The position numbers were made by a program, and so were the translations under genes. Under the pieces are notes generated by a model, which saw only the letters and a list, made by a program, of their open reading frames with translations, was not told the DNA's origin and did no database searches. Shown here in pieces: positions 48,495 through 58,435 of a stretch of DNA of 64,000 nucleotides. Origin of the DNA: Vreelandella olivaria (GTDB taxonomy: Bacteria > Pseudomonadota > Gammaproteobacteria > Pseudomonadales > Halomonadaceae); assembly GCF_023507745.1 (NCBI RefSeq), contig NZ_JALPZO010000061.1:1-64000 (forward strand), given 5' to 3'. Position 1 is the stretch's first letter, and the number at the start of each line of letters is the position of its first letter.

Positions 48495-49163
48495 CTATGC
48501 GGTGCGAGGTGACACATCGTCTTGACTTGTCCATACCACCAGACGGCGGGTTAGCCAGGCGAGTAGCAGGCCATATAAAGGTAAAAAGAAGAGCAGGCTA
48601 ATGCCGAGTTTGATCACATAATCAACAGCGGCAATTTCAACCCAATGCTTGGCCATAAAGGGGTCCGGGCTGTTGTAAAAGGCAGTCGAAAAAAAGGCAA
48701 AGGTATCCGCCAAATTGCCTAATACCGTTGAACATACAGGGGCTACCCACCATGACCACTGACGCAAGCGGTCAAAGACCTGGACATCCAGCAACTGACC
48801 TAACACATAGGCTAAAAAGCTGGCCAGAGCGATTCGGGCGACAAACATATTCCACTCGCCCAGTGCTTCAATGCCTGCAAAACTTCCCCGTGGGAAAACA
48901 ACCGAAACCAGATAGGAAATCACCAATGCCGGAAACATCACACGTAGAATAATGGAGCGTGCAGGGCCTTTGCCAAATAACCGTACGGTTAAGTCGGTGG
49001 CAAGAAAAATAAAGGGGAAGCTGAACGCTCCCCAGGTGGTGTGAAAACCAAACAGCGTAAAAGGTAGCTGAACCAGATAGTTACTAGCAGCGATGATGCC
49101 AATATGAAAGGTGACCATCACCAGCAGGCAACGGTGGTATTGCGTATCGGTTAGTGCAAACAT
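48495..49163 (-). CDS. yhhQ: YhhQ-type queuosine precursor transporter
   Basis: A 222-residue membrane protein with six predicted hydrophobic segments and the VUT family motif FIFLATDLTVRLFGKG plus the LADTFAFFSTAFY segment. YhhQ imports 7-cyano-7-deazaguanine for queuosine synthesis. Intact, ordinary length. No queuosine riboswitch is evident in its 100-bp leader. Confidence 0.9.
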   Translation of the reverse strand: MFALTDTQYHRCLLVMVTFHIGIIAASNYLVQLPFTLFGFHTTWGAFSFPFIFLATDLTVRLFGKGPARSIILRVMFPALVISYLVSVVFPRGSFAGIEALGEWNMFVARIALASFLAYVLGQLLDVQVFDRLRQWSWWVAPVCSTVLGNLADTFAFFSTAFYNSPDPFMAKHWVEIAAVDYVIKLGISLLFFLPLYGLLLAWLTRRLVVWTSQDDVSPRTA

Positions 49164-49265
49164 GCAGACGACCTTTTTATTAATGCCACGAGGGGTTAGG
49201 GAACCCTCACAAATGCGTCTTTAACGCCACTGGGGCGCGCATTATACGCCTTCCGACATGTAATA

Positions 49266-49293
49266 AAAGCCGCCCGATCAATTGGGCAGCTTT
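49266..49293 (-). terminator. Terminator after propionyl-CoA synthetase
   Basis: AAAGCCGCCC (49266-49275) and GGGCAGCTTT (49284-49293) pair with one G-T; the minus strand then runs into TTTTAT. It lies 22 bp after the prpE stop (49315). Confidence 0.75.
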
Positions 49294-49314
49294 GTGATTG
49301 GCACAGTGACCACT

Positions 49315-51231
49315 TTAGGGGTCTATGGGCTTGGCCTGATCAGCAGCTCCAACGGAGCGCTCACACATAGCGACATATACATCTTCCAGGCTGGTGGGGT
49401 CATCAATGGTGGAGGGAATGCCATAGGTTTTGCCATCGGCAATATTTCGCAGCAGCTTGCGCAGAATTTTCCCAGAGCGGGTCTTGGGTAGGCGGCTCAC
49501 CACCAGAACTTGCTTAAAGCAGGCTACCGGACCAATGCGATCACGGACGAGGGCAATCAACTCCGCCTCCAGCGTCACGTCATTTCCATCAAAGGTATCC
49601 TTAGGGATCACCAGGCCAATAGGTAATTGCCCTTTTAGCTCATCATGAATGCCAATAACCGCACACTCAGCAACTGCAGGATGCCCACCCACAACCTCCT
49701 CCATTTCACCTGTGGAGAGTCGATGGCCTGCCACATTAATGACATCATCGGTTCTACCCATAATGAATAGATAACCGTCTTCATCAAAATAACCACCATC
49801 ACCAGTTAGGTAGTAACCAGGAAATGCAGCCATATACGCACTATGAAAGCGCTGAGGGTCACGCCATATACCGGCTAAACAACCGGGAGGCATCGGCTGT
49901 TTAATGACTACACTGCCCTGCTGCATCGGCCCAGCACGTTCTCCATCCCGGTCAAGTATTTGCACATTGAACCCCGGCACCGGGTAAGTTGCCGAACCCG
50001 CCTTAACGGGCACGGCTTCAATGCCTGGCAGATTGGCAGCGATCGGCCAGCCGGTTTCTGTTTGCCACCAGTGATCAATCACCGGTACATCCAGCAAACC
50101 CTCCAACCAGTGGAATGTCGGTGGGTCCAAACGCTCTCCAGCGACATAAAGGTGCTGCAGCGAGCTGATATTGTAACAATCCAGCAGGCGGGCATCAGGA
50201 TCCTCTTTTTTAATCGCCCGAAAAGCCGTCGGCGCAGTGAAAAAGCTTTTTACTTTGTACTCATCAATGAGCCGCCAGAAACTCCCCGCATCCGGGGTTT
50301 TTACCGGCTTACCTTCGTATATGACCGTCGTGCATCCTCGTAACAGCGGTGCATAGACAATATAGGAGTGCCCCACTACCCAGCCCACATCCGAAGCAGT
50401 AAACATCACATCACCCGGATTCAAGGCATAAATGACTTCCATTGAGTACGCCAACGCTACCGCATAGCCCCCCGTATCCCGAATCACTCCTTTTGGTTTG
50501 CCGGTAGTCCCCGAGGTATAGAGGATATAGAGCGGATCGGTCGCCTTGACGGGCACACAGTCCACAAAAGGAGCATCGGTAATCAGTTGATCCCAATCAT
50601 AATCATCCGGGCCTAAAACCGCCCGATGAAGATCTCGCTGGTAAACAACACACGCTTCAGGCTTGAAGCTGCTCTGCGCAATGGCCTGCTCAACTATCGG
50701 TTTATAAGGCAGCACCTTATCGACTTCGATACCACAGGATGCCATTACCACCACTTTGGGTTCAGCATCCTCAATGCGCACGGCCAACTCGTGAGATGCA
50801 AAACCACCAAAGACAACCGAATGCACAGCCCCAAGACGTGCGCAGGCATACATGGCAATCAAGGCTTCAGGCACCATCGGCATATAGATGATGACTCGAT
50901 CACCTTTAGTAACACCCAAGCGTTCAAGGCCACCGGCAAAACAAGCAATGCGATCACGCAACTCCTGGTAAGTGATGGTCTGCTTGGACTGAGTAACAGG
51001 TGAGTCCCAGAAGATAGCCGGCTGCTCGCCTCGTCCCTGTGCGACATGGTGATCGATAGCGGCATAGCAGATATTCAGCTCGCCATCGCCATACCAACGC
51101 GCATGCTGCTGTTCATCGTAACTTAGGATGGTGGTGGGAGGTGTGTACCACGGAACCCGTTTGATTTGTTCTGACCAAAAGGCTTCGGGGTGCTTTACAG
51201 ACGGCTGGTAGGTGCGCTGATAATGGCTCAT
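49315..51231 (-). CDS. prpE: Propionyl-CoA synthetase (acyl-CoA ligase)
   Basis: A 638-residue acyl-adenylate ligase close to PrpE and acetyl-CoA synthetase. Motifs: YTSGTTGKPKGVIRD (phosphate-binding loop), HWWQTETGWPI, YLTGDGGYFDEDGYLFIMGR, and the lysine-acetylation site KTRSGKILRKLLR. PrpE is favoured over Acs by the N-terminal pattern (YQRTYQPSVKHPEAFWSEQ). It activates propionate or acetate to the CoA ester. A perfect inverted repeat lies in its leader. Single-gene unit ending at a terminator. Confidence 0.9.
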   Translation of the reverse strand: MSHYQRTYQPSVKHPEAFWSEQIKRVPWYTPPTTILSYDEQQHARWYGDGELNICYAAIDHHVAQGRGEQPAIFWDSPVTQSKQTITYQELRDRIACFAGGLERLGVTKGDRVIIYMPMVPEALIAMYACARLGAVHSVVFGGFASHELAVRIEDAEPKVVVMASCGIEVDKVLPYKPIVEQAIAQSSFKPEACVVYQRDLHRAVLGPDDYDWDQLITDAPFVDCVPVKATDPLYILYTSGTTGKPKGVIRDTGGYAVALAYSMEVIYALNPGDVMFTASDVGWVVGHSYIVYAPLLRGCTTVIYEGKPVKTPDAGSFWRLIDEYKVKSFFTAPTAFRAIKKEDPDARLLDCYNISSLQHLYVAGERLDPPTFHWLEGLLDVPVIDHWWQTETGWPIAANLPGIEAVPVKAGSATYPVPGFNVQILDRDGERAGPMQQGSVVIKQPMPPGCLAGIWRDPQRFHSAYMAAFPGYYLTGDGGYFDEDGYLFIMGRTDDVINVAGHRLSTGEMEEVVGGHPAVAECAVIGIHDELKGQLPIGLVIPKDTFDGNDVTLEAELIALVRDRIGPVACFKQVLVVSRLPKTRSGKILRKLLRNIADGKTYGIPSTIDDPTSLEDVYVAMCERSVGAADQAKPIDP

Positions 51232-51242
51232 GGTGACCTTGT

Positions 51243-51289
51243 CTTTATAGTGTCAACGAAGCGAAACTGATTGTTGACACTTTATAAAG
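51243..51289. promoter_or_regulatory. Long inverted repeat in prpE leader
   Basis: CTTTATAGTGTCAAC (51243-51257) and its inverse GTTGACACTTTATAAAG (51273-51289), differing by a 2-base gap, 12 bases before the prpE start. The arms contain TTGACA and TATAAA, so a promoter may overlap it. The stretch from 51290 to 51596 shows nothing else clear. Confidence 0.6.
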
Positions 51290-51596
51290 TAAAAACTGAT
51301 CATACCCTCATACTATGGGATGAAATGCGACCAAAGCCTTACAGGATAACAGGAATTGTCGACAAATATGGTAAGAACCCTACCATTGATAAATCGTTAA
51401 ACTGGGGTTTGGACAAAACCCGCTAATTTACTGATCATTAAATAACATAGATATTCATGAACCATAGTCTTCAACATAGTCTTCGCGCTGAATATAGTCT
51501 TTACGGCGCAACAGCGTCTATAAAACAGTGACTAACTAAAAGTGCCTAAACAACCATAACAACGCTGTCACAACAGTGTAGGCAAGGAGATCTCCC

Positions 51597-51917
51597 ATGT
51601 CAGCTTCTACAAGCGCCGCCTCACGCCTCCTTGAGCATAATTGCCATGCCATTGAAGCAGGCACTAATTTGCTTAAAGCCCTGGCCAATGAAAAACGCCT
51701 GCAAATTCTTTGCCTGCTCGCTGAAAAAGAGCTTTCGGTAACTCAAATCAATCAACAGCTGGAACTGAGTCAATCAGCGCTTTCACAGCACCTGGCAATT
51801 TTGCGTCGTGACCAGCTCGTGAATACCCGCAGGGAATCGCAAACTATTTACTACTCCCTCAGCAGCGAAAGCGCCAAGGCAATTATCAATACCTTGGCGC
51901 ATCACTACGCCGCTTAA
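51597..51917 (+). CDS. ArsR/SmtB-family regulator, no metal box
   Basis: A 106-residue winged-helix repressor of the ArsR family: ALANEKRLQILCLLAEKELS, then LELSQSALSQHLAILRRDQL and TRRESQTIYYSL. The metal-binding ELCVCDL motif is replaced by ELSVTQI. This resembles the BigR/YgaV redox group; Cys occurs at residues 16 and 41 but not near the C-terminus. AAGGAGA precedes the ATG. Target and signal unknown; no sulfur or redox gene adjoins it. Confidence 0.85.
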   Translation: MSASTSAASRLLEHNCHAIEAGTNLLKALANEKRLQILCLLAEKELSVTQINQQLELSQSALSQHLAILRRDQLVNTRRESQTIYYSLSSESAKAIINTLAHHYAA

Positions 51918-51933
51918 CAGGCCAACCCTAAGC

Positions 51934-52980
51934 TCATCGACGTTGCCAGCCAGCTGCGTCAATCAGGCCCAGTCCTTTGATAACGGCCTGCTCAACACCC
52001 GCCGAAATCGCCAGGCCTACTTTACGGCTGATGGTTTTCGGCGGCTCCAGTTTAACGTGGTACACATCCGCTTCTGCCATTCGCTCTACTAAATACGCTT
52101 CACTGGTACCTACACTGTCAACGAGTTGCTGCTCAAGGGCTTCACTGCCATACCATATTTCTCCGGTGGCCAGCTTATCGATATCCATTTCCGGACGATG
52201 ATCAGAAACATAGTCCTTGAACAACTGGTGTGTATTTTCCAGATTCTCAATAAATTTCTCGCGCCCCTCCTGGGTATTTTCTCCCAACACCGTCAGCGTA
52301 CGTTTATATTTTCCAGCGGTGAGCAGCTCAACATCAATATCGTGGCGCTTTAACAGGCGATGTACATTGGGCACCTGAGCGACAACACCAATGGAACCGA
52401 TCACCGCAAACGGAGCGGCTTTAATGTGATTGGCGGTGCATGCCATCATGTAACCGCCGCTAGCAGCAACCTTATCGATGCATACCGTGGTTATTAAACC
52501 TGCTGAACGAAGGCGGTCAAGCTGTGCAGACGCCAGACCATAGGCATGAACCAGCCCACCGGCGGACTCCAGGCGTACAATCACTTCATCGTCAGCTCCA
52601 GCAACATCAATAATGGCAGACACTTCCTGGGCAAACTGCTCCGTTTGCGACGCCTTTATATCCCCGTGGAAATCCAGCACCCACACTTTCGGAACATTCT
52701 GGCGCTCACTTTTACCTTGCTTGGCTGCCTTATGGCGCGCTTTTTCCTCCTGGCGAAACGTTTTAGCCAGTTTTTTTCGCGCGCCATGTTCAGTGGTGGT
52801 GATACGTAATCTGCGTCCCCGTGAGCGACGCTGGTGATTCAACGATTCAACATGCAGTTTAAGGCCACTATCCCCCGCCCCCTTATTACGCATTACCAGT
52901 AGCAACCCAATACCCAGCAGTGCCACAACAATTACTGTCTGGATCAGAAACGTTGCCATGTCAGCGACCCATTCGCTCAT
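51934..52980 (-). CDS. sohB: SohB-type signal-peptide-peptidase-like protease
   Basis: A 348-residue inner-membrane serine protease of the S49 family. One N-terminal anchor (FLIQTVIVVALLGIGLLLVM), a charged Arg/Lys-rich linker, then the protease domain with catalytic Ser in DKVAASGGYMMA and Lys in LTAGKYKRTL. Known as SohB in E. coli, a suppressor of high-temperature lethality. The order anchor-linker-domain matches the family. Confidence 0.92.
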   Translation of the reverse strand: MSEWVADMATFLIQTVIVVALLGIGLLLVMRNKGAGDSGLKLHVESLNHQRRSRGRRLRITTTEHGARKKLAKTFRQEEKARHKAAKQGKSERQNVPKVWVLDFHGDIKASQTEQFAQEVSAIIDVAGADDEVIVRLESAGGLVHAYGLASAQLDRLRSAGLITTVCIDKVAASGGYMMACTANHIKAAPFAVIGSIGVVAQVPNVHRLLKRHDIDVELLTAGKYKRTLTVLGENTQEGREKFIENLENTHQLFKDYVSDHRPEMDIDKLATGEIWYGSEALEQQLVDSVGTSEAYLVERMAEADVYHVKLEPPKTISRKVGLAISAGVEQAVIKGLGLIDAAGWQRR

Positions 52981-53183
52981 CTACTCTCTCCCACCACTGT
53001 GTTTAAACGATTAAATCAATCAGCTTTTCCACCTATCCAGTCACATACTTATATGCTTATGGGCAGCGGCGCTTGATTAAAACGGTTGTTTAAAATAATC
53101 TCATTGATAACGCATTGAAGCACTATCGAGCCCCTTAACAATGCCCCTTTTTAACTCACATACAAGCCATCAGGAAGCCTACT
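52981..53183. other. Divergent intergenic region, no gene seen
   Basis: 203 bp between the divergent sohB and SCP2-type genes. AT-rich, with likely promoters for both, but no hairpin or repeat I can defend. Confidence 0.4.
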
Positions 53184-53495
53184 ATGTCATCGAATACGCT
53201 TGAAAAGTTGCAGACCCGCTTTAACCCAGAGGCCGCGCAAGGAATGGATGAGGTGTTTCAGTTTCATTTTTCGGATGCAGGCAGTCACTATTTGAATATT
53301 CAGGACGGTACCCTGGATGTCCAGGAGGGTGAGCACGATGATCCTTCTGTCAGTTTGAGTATGAGTACCGACACGTTAAAAGGCATTATGAATGGCGATA
53401 TCAATGGCATGACGGCGTTCATGACCGGTAAATTAAAAGCCACTGGCAACGTCATGCTGGCCACCAAACTCACGACACTGTTCCCTAATCAATAG
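53184..53495 (+). CDS. SCP2 sterol-binding-like protein
   Basis: A 103-residue SCP2-domain protein, a small lipid-binding fold. Family pattern: FNPEAAQGMDEVFQFHFSDA at the start, then VSLSMSTDTLKGIMNGDING and MLATKLTTLF. These occur singly in many gammaproteobacteria and may bind fatty acyl-CoA. Single gene with its own promoter region. Confidence 0.88.
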   Translation: MSSNTLEKLQTRFNPEAAQGMDEVFQFHFSDAGSHYLNIQDGTLDVQEGEHDDPSVSLSMSTDTLKGIMNGDINGMTAFMTGKLKATGNVMLATKLTTLFPNQ

Positions 53496-53517
53496 TCACG
53501 GTGCCGCCCGCTCGCGC

Positions 53518-54297
53518 TTAGCGCCAGCGGGCCAGGTGCGTTTCAATTAACTCACGGGAAATAGAGTAAGGGGGCGGCAACGCCGGTAACTGGCGTGGCG
53601 AAAACCATGCCGCGTCCTGGATTTCGACACCATCGATCTTGATACGTCGGGTAGTTGCTTCTGCAAAAAAGCCAAACATCAGCGAGTGTGGAAATGGCCA
53701 AGCCTGACTTTGGTGGTAACGCAAATTATCGACATGTACACCCACCTCTTCAAATATTTCTCGATGCACCGCCTCTTCCGCAGACTCCCCAGGTTCGACA
53801 AAACCCGCCAGGGTCGAGTAACGTCCAGGCGGAAATCGCGGGCTTCGTGCCAACAACATGGCCTCACCACTGGTTACTAGCGTAATAATGCAGGGCGAAA
53901 TCCTCGGGTAATTACGGTGCCCGCAAGCGTGGCAGTGCATCGCAAACTCGGCTTCCAGCTTGGTAGCCTCTGCGCCACACCGACCGCAAAAGCGATGGTT
54001 CTCCAACCAGGCCCCCACCTGCAGAGCTGTTGAAAGCAGGCCGAACCATGTGGCGGGCAACTCTCCCAACCACTGACGCCCCTCTATCCAATCCTCTCCG
54101 GGTTTACTTTCAACCAAAAGCGCGACGGGTTCATCGTGCCAATAGCAGAGGGGTTGCATCCGTTCAGTCCAGGGTTGTATCGGCTGCAAGGGGCTAAGCC
54201 CCTCTCCCTCGACCAGTGGTGCGGGAGCCAAATGGCTGCGCGATACACAAATGACGCGCCCCTCGCGGGCATGATGAGGGATTTCACGCCTGAGCAT
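53518..54297 (-). CDS. nudC: NADH pyrophosphatase / NAD-cap hydrolase NudC
   Basis: A 259-residue Nudix hydrolase. Zinc-binding Cys pairs (FCGRCGAEA, HCHACGHRN) precede the Nudix box GFVEPGESAEEAVHREIFEE. NudC removes NAD caps from RNA and hydrolyses NADH. ATG 54297 overlaps dnaQ by 14 bp. Longer in-frame starts would run through dnaQ. Confidence 0.93.
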   Translation of the reverse strand: MLRREIPHHAREGRVICVSRSHLAPAPLVEGEGLSPLQPIQPWTERMQPLCYWHDEPVALLVESKPGEDWIEGRQWLGELPATWFGLLSTALQVGAWLENHRFCGRCGAEATKLEAEFAMHCHACGHRNYPRISPCIITLVTSGEAMLLARSPRFPPGRYSTLAGFVEPGESAEEAVHREIFEEVGVHVDNLRYHQSQAWPFPHSLMFGFFAEATTRRIKIDGVEIQDAAWFSPRQLPALPPPYSISRELIETHLARWR

Positions 54298-55027
54298 CGG
54301 TATTACTTCCCCCGAACCAGCGCAGTTGATGTGCCTGGCATTTAGCTTGATGCGCCGCTTGCTCTTCGGCGCTGGGCCGTATGACTCGCAATTGACCAGG
54401 GGTAATCGAGAGGCGCTGCACAGACAACCCCTCATCCATCTGAGTATTCTGCTGTTTGTTTGAGGAGGCTTCAGCATCCAGCGTTAGTGCTGTTTGGCCA
54501 CCCGTCATGGCCAGATACACATCTGCCAGAATCTCGGAGTCCAATAAAGCACCATGTAAAACACGGTGACCATTATCTATGTCATAGCGTTTGCATAGTG
54601 CATCAAGGCTATTACGCTGGCCAGGGTGCATCGCCCGTGCCATCGCCAGGGTATCAAGGATACGGCAGTGTTCACGAACAGGACCTAGCGGCGGCGCATT
54701 ACGCCGCTGGTTAAGCATTGAGAGTTCATGATCAATAAACCCCACATCAAAGGGGGCATTATGAATAACCAGCTCGGCACCTTTGATAAACTCCCAAAAA
54801 TCATCAGCGATCTCAGCAAAGACAGGCTCGTTAGCCACCCTGGCATTGTCGATTCCGTGAACTGCCACCACTTCAGCGTCAATATGTCGTTCGGGATTAA
54901 TATATTGATGATAAGTACGGCCCGTAAAACGCCGGTTGATGACTTCAACCGCACCGATCTCTACCAGACGGTGCCCCTCTTTCGGGTCGATACCGGTGGT
55001 TTCTGTATCCAAGATCACTTGGCGCAT
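54284..55027 (-). CDS. dnaQ: DNA polymerase III epsilon (proofreading) subunit
   Basis: A 247-residue 3'-5' exonuclease of the DEDD family. Exo [16 protein letters not shown]; Exo [18 protein letters not shown]; Exo [23 protein letters not shown] polymerase-contacting C-terminus follows. Essential for replication fidelity. Lies between nudC and rnhA, overlapping both by about a dozen bases. Confidence 0.95.
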   Translation of the reverse strand: MRQVILDTETTGIDPKEGHRLVEIGAVEVINRRFTGRTYHQYINPERHIDAEVVAVHGIDNARVANEPVFAEIADDFWEFIKGAELVIHNAPFDVGFIDHELSMLNQRRNAPPLGPVREHCRILDTLAMARAMHPGQRNSLDALCKRYDIDNGHRVLHGALLDSEILADVYLAMTGGQTALTLDAEASSNKQQNTQMDEGLSVQRLSITPGQLRVIRPSAEEQAAHQAKCQAHQLRWFGGSNTDAQA

Positions 55028-55494
55028 GATGCTCTCCTTTGATGCTCATCAATTGCTTCATTGGCCAGGGCGTCAGCACGCTCGTTGCCAGGGTGACCGC
55101 TATGCCCTTTCACCCAGTGCCACTCAACATTATGCCGCTGAGTCTCTTCGTGGAGTGTTTTCCAAAGCTCCGCGTTTTTTACCGGCTGCTTTGCTGCAGT
55201 CTTCCAACCACGCTTTATCCAGCTATGAATCCATTGGGTAATACCCTGCCGTACATATTGTGAATCTGTCCAGAGCGCCACATTACAAGGCTTATTAAGC
55301 GCTCGCAGCGCCATAATGGCCGCCATCAGCTCCATACGGTTATTGGTCGTTTCGGCTTCATAACCTTTTAACGCTTTCTCATGCTTGCCACTAGAGAGCA
55401 CCACTCCCCAGCCACCTGGGCCTGGATTTCCTCGGCATGCCCCATCGGTGTATACCGTCACCTTGGGCCACTCCCCGGCTGCTTGATTACTCAC
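55015..55494 (-). CDS. rnhA: Ribonuclease HI
   Basis: A 159-residue RNase H1. Catalytic acids in [18 protein letters not shown] (Asp), [16 protein letters not shown] (Glu), [13 protein letters not shown] (Asp) and the [13 protein letters not shown] (Asp) end. Degrades RNA in DNA hybrids. Overlaps the methyltransferase gene by 8 bp and dnaQ by 13 bp. Confidence 0.97.
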   Translation of the reverse strand: MSNQAAGEWPKVTVYTDGACRGNPGPGGWGVVLSSGKHEKALKGYEAETTNNRMELMAAIMALRALNKPCNVALWTDSQYVRQGITQWIHSWIKRGWKTAAKQPVKNAELWKTLHEETQRHNVEWHWVKGHSGHPGNERADALANEAIDEHQRRASCAK

Positions 55495-56287
55495 TCTCTC
55501 TATCCTTTTTCAAACGACCTTGACGTGAAGACTCGCAGTGCACAGAAGCCCCCGTTCGTGTAGCGCCCAGAGAGGAGGAGGACACAGGAGTTCGCAGCCC
55601 GAATTTGAGGCGTTCTACCGGCGCATGTCGCTGGCGACGCTGAGCCTGGATCATGTAGCTTTCACCCAGCGGCAAATTATGCCTTCGCCCCCATGCTTCC
55701 CAACGTTCGCCACAGGTGGCACTCATCACGCCACGAAAACAGCAATAGTCTACGCGCTCCACCTCAAAATCGACAAATGCCAACCAATCGCGAAGCCGGT
55801 TTGCAGTACGCCACCGCCCGTTCCAGGGGAACTGTGGCTGCTTTTTACTCAAGCGCTGGGTTAAACCACTTAAGCCAACCGGATTAAACCCAAACAGTAC
55901 CAACATGCCATTATCAGCGGTCACCCGAGCGGCTTCCTGAAGCGTGTAGTGAGCATCCTGAAGATGCTCTAACCAGTGGTGAATAACCACGGTATCCAGG
56001 CAACGATCAGGCAGAGCTAACTGATCAGGAGGACATACCAGCGTAGAGGGGGACTCTGCCAACTCACGTGTAGGAGCCCACCGAATCACATGGGGGATTT
56101 CAGACATTGTCATTAATGGCGACCCCATGCTCATCTCCAGGCTATGCCCCCCTTTCCGACCTTCTACCACAGGGCCCAGGCAAGCACGCTGCACGTCCCA
56201 CAGCGAACGACCAGCCTCTGTTTGCCAGTAAGCCTGACTTAGCGCCATACGCTCGGCTAACATAGGTGCCATCGACGAATTTGACAT
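55487..56287 (-). CDS. SAM-dependent methyltransferase (YafS-like)
   Basis: A 266-residue class I methyltransferase of the Methyltransf_11 type ([20 protein letters not shown], then [15 protein letters not shown]). The same gene order, yafS-rnhA-dnaQ next to gloB, exists in E. coli. The C-terminus is basic and Ser-rich, and the N-terminal motif I is atypical. ATG 56287 is preferred over 56353. Substrate unknown. Confidence 0.82.
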   Translation of the reverse strand: MSNSSMAPMLAERMALSQAYWQTEAGRSLWDVQRACLGPVVEGRKGGHSLEMSMGSPLMTMSEIPHVIRWAPTRELAESPSTLVCPPDQLALPDRCLDTVVIHHWLEHLQDAHYTLQEAARVTADNGMLVLFGFNPVGLSGLTQRLSKKQPQFPWNGRWRTANRLRDWLAFVDFEVERVDYCCFRGVMSATCGERWEAWGRRHNLPLGESYMIQAQRRQRHAPVERLKFGLRTPVSSSSLGATRTGASVHCESSRQGRLKKDRESE

Positions 56288-56386
56288 GAACAGCGCTTCC
56301 CTCCACAGTAACGACTTTTTAACGTCTTTGTGCGCCAACTTCTGCGCACGCACCCGCGTTTATTTGAACTTTAAAGGATCTCGCCC

Positions 56387-57154
56387 ATGATGAGCGTGAC
56401 ACCGATTCCAGCCCTTAGCGACAACTATATTTGGCTATTAAGACAAGATACCAGTCAAACAGTTTGCGTGGTGGACCCCGGTGAAGCCGCTCCAGTGATT
56501 GAGCTTCTTGAACGTGAGTCCCTACAACTTGATACCATTCTGATCACGCATCATCACCATGATCATACGGGTGGGCTCCAGGAGTTGATTCGTCGCTACT
56601 CTCCTCGCGTTATCGGCCCCGCCAACCCAGCTATCGAAGGGATAAATGAACAGGTCGGCGATGGCGATGAAGTGCGAATCATGGGCCGCCTGTTTGAAGT
56701 GATGGCAACACCCGGCCACACCCTGGACCACATCAGCTACTTCACCCCCGGGATTCCTGCACTGCTGTTTTGCGGTGACACACTCTTTTGCGCTGGCTGT
56801 GGTCGGCTTTTTGAAGGCACGCCAGCACAAATGTTGGCATCATTAAAAACATTTGCGGAACTCCCTGATGATACGCTGGTCTTTGCAGCCCATGAATATA
56901 CGCAAGCGAATCTGATATTTGCGCGTGCTGCGGACCCTGACAATCAAGATGTCAAATATGCGTTGCAGGAGTGTGAGAAGGCCCGTGCATTGGAGCGGCC
57001 TACCTTACCCAGCACGATAGGACGCGAGCTGAAGATCAATCCCTATCTCCGTGTGGGCACAGATAGCGTGCGCCAGGCGGCAGGCACTCAGGGAGCTAAT
57101 GATGATGAACTCGCCACGTTCACCACTCTACGTGAGTGGAAGAACCGTTTTTAA
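56387..57154 (+). CDS. gloB: Hydroxyacylglutathione hydrolase (glyoxalase II)
   Basis: A 255-residue metallo-beta-lactamase-fold enzyme. Zinc motif THHHHDHTGGL, then TPGHTLDHISYF and LFCGDTLFCAGCGRLFEG, and the C-terminal glyoxalase II domain (HEYTQANLIFARAADPDN). Converts S-lactoylglutathione to lactate. Next to mltD as in E. coli. Confidence 0.95.
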   Translation: MMSVTPIPALSDNYIWLLRQDTSQTVCVVDPGEAAPVIELLERESLQLDTILITHHHHDHTGGLQELIRRYSPRVIGPANPAIEGINEQVGDGDEVRIMGRLFEVMATPGHTLDHISYFTPGIPALLFCGDTLFCAGCGRLFEGTPAQMLASLKTFAELPDDTLVFAAHEYTQANLIFARAADPDNQDVKYALQECEKARALERPTLPSTIGRELKINPYLRVGTDSVRQAAGTQGANDDELATFTTLREWKNRF

Positions 57155-57183
57155 GAACGCTATCGAAACCAAACGAACCGACT

Positions 57184-58392
57184 ATGACCTATCGAACGAT
57201 TCGCCAGCGCTTGTTACTGAGCACTGGTAGTAGCGTAATTATGGGCCTGTTGTTGGCAGCGGCCGCAAGCTCACAAGCCTCTGCTCCCAACTATACAAGC
57301 AGTTACTCCTCCTCCGCGGCTGGTAAGACCTCATCCACGTCGCCTCGCCCGACCTCTTTCCAAACTCACTTTTGGGAAGCGCTTGTGTTAGAGCCCCAGG
57401 ATGCCTGGAGCTCACTACGTTCAAGCTTTCAATGGCAGGATAAACTGCTCTCTCCAAAGGCCCAGTCCAGAGTGGATGAGTGGATTGAGCATTATCGGGC
57501 AAGCCCACAAAATATTGTCGCTATCACTGAGCGCGCCACACCCTGGCTTGCCTGGATCACTCAACAGGTAAGCGAACGCGGCCTGCCCGGAGAGATAGCA
57601 CTGATTCCGTTTGTGGAAAGCTCCTTCGACCCCAGCGCTCGCAGCCACTTGGGGGCGGCAGGATTATGGCAATTTATGCCCAGGACCGGTGATGCCTTGG
57701 GCCTTGTGCGTAATGGCAACTACGATGGTCGTCTGGATGTTGTGACCTCTACCGAAGCTGCATTGAATTACCTGGAAATGCAGGCGGACGAATGGTACGA
57801 AGGCGACCTGATGCTGTCATTGGCAGCCTATAACGCTGGAGCCGGTACGGTTAACCGAGCCAGACAGCAGGCGCATAATCAAGGCTTGGCAGGAGAGTAC
57901 TGGGATTTGTCGCTACCCCATGAAACGATGCAGTACATTCCCAAGCTAAAAGCGATTGCAACCATTATCAACGATCCAGAGCAGTACGGAGTCAGCCTTC
58001 CCGACATCCATCCTGACCCGGCTTTCGCCAAAGTACAGCTTGCGCAACCGGTCAGTCTGGCACAAGCGTCGCAGCTTTTAAATATCAACCAATCCGCGCT
58101 GGCCGAGCTAAACCCTGGCCTGCTTAACGGCAGCATCGACCCTAACAGTGTACAAACCCTATTAGTGCCGGACGAAGTAGATACCCAGGTATTAGCTCAG
58201 CTTTCGCAACCTGGCAGCAGCACCCTGGCTTCCGCGAACGCCGCGGATATCCACCGCGTTGAAAATGGCGACAGCCTGTCAGCCATTGCTGCGCGTTATA
58301 ATCTGGATCAGCAAGATTTGATCAGGTGGAATGCCCTGGAGCGACCAGAGATGCTTCAGCCAGGTCAACTAATTAGCCTCTCAGGGCGTTAA
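57184..58392 (+). CDS. mltD: Membrane-bound lytic transglycosylase D
   Basis: A 402-residue exported cell-wall enzyme. N-terminal signal-like segment (SSVIMGLLLAAAASSQAS) without a clear lipobox Cys. SLT domain: ALIPFVESSFDPSARSHLGA-type stretch (IALIPFVESSFDP; catalytic Glu), AAGLWQFMPRTGDALGL. One C-terminal LysM domain (HRVENGDSLSAIAARYNLDQ). Length normal for MltD with one LysM. ATG 57184 overlaps nothing and follows gloB by 29 bp. Confidence 0.93.
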   Translation: MTYRTIRQRLLLSTGSSVIMGLLLAAAASSQASAPNYTSSYSSSAAGKTSSTSPRPTSFQTHFWEALVLEPQDAWSSLRSSFQWQDKLLSPKAQSRVDEWIEHYRASPQNIVAITERATPWLAWITQQVSERGLPGEIALIPFVESSFDPSARSHLGAAGLWQFMPRTGDALGLVRNGNYDGRLDVVTSTEAALNYLEMQADEWYEGDLMLSLAAYNAGAGTVNRARQQAHNQGLAGEYWDLSLPHETMQYIPKLKAIATIINDPEQYGVSLPDIHPDPAFAKVQLAQPVSLAQASQLLNINQSALAELNPGLLNGSIDPNSVQTLLVPDEVDTQVLAQLSQPGSSTLASANAADIHRVENGDSLSAIAARYNLDQQDLIRWNALERPEMLQPGQLISLSGR

Positions 58393-58435
58393 GACGGGGA
58401 TTTAAAACAGGCTTTGTTTACACAGGAAGTTACCA

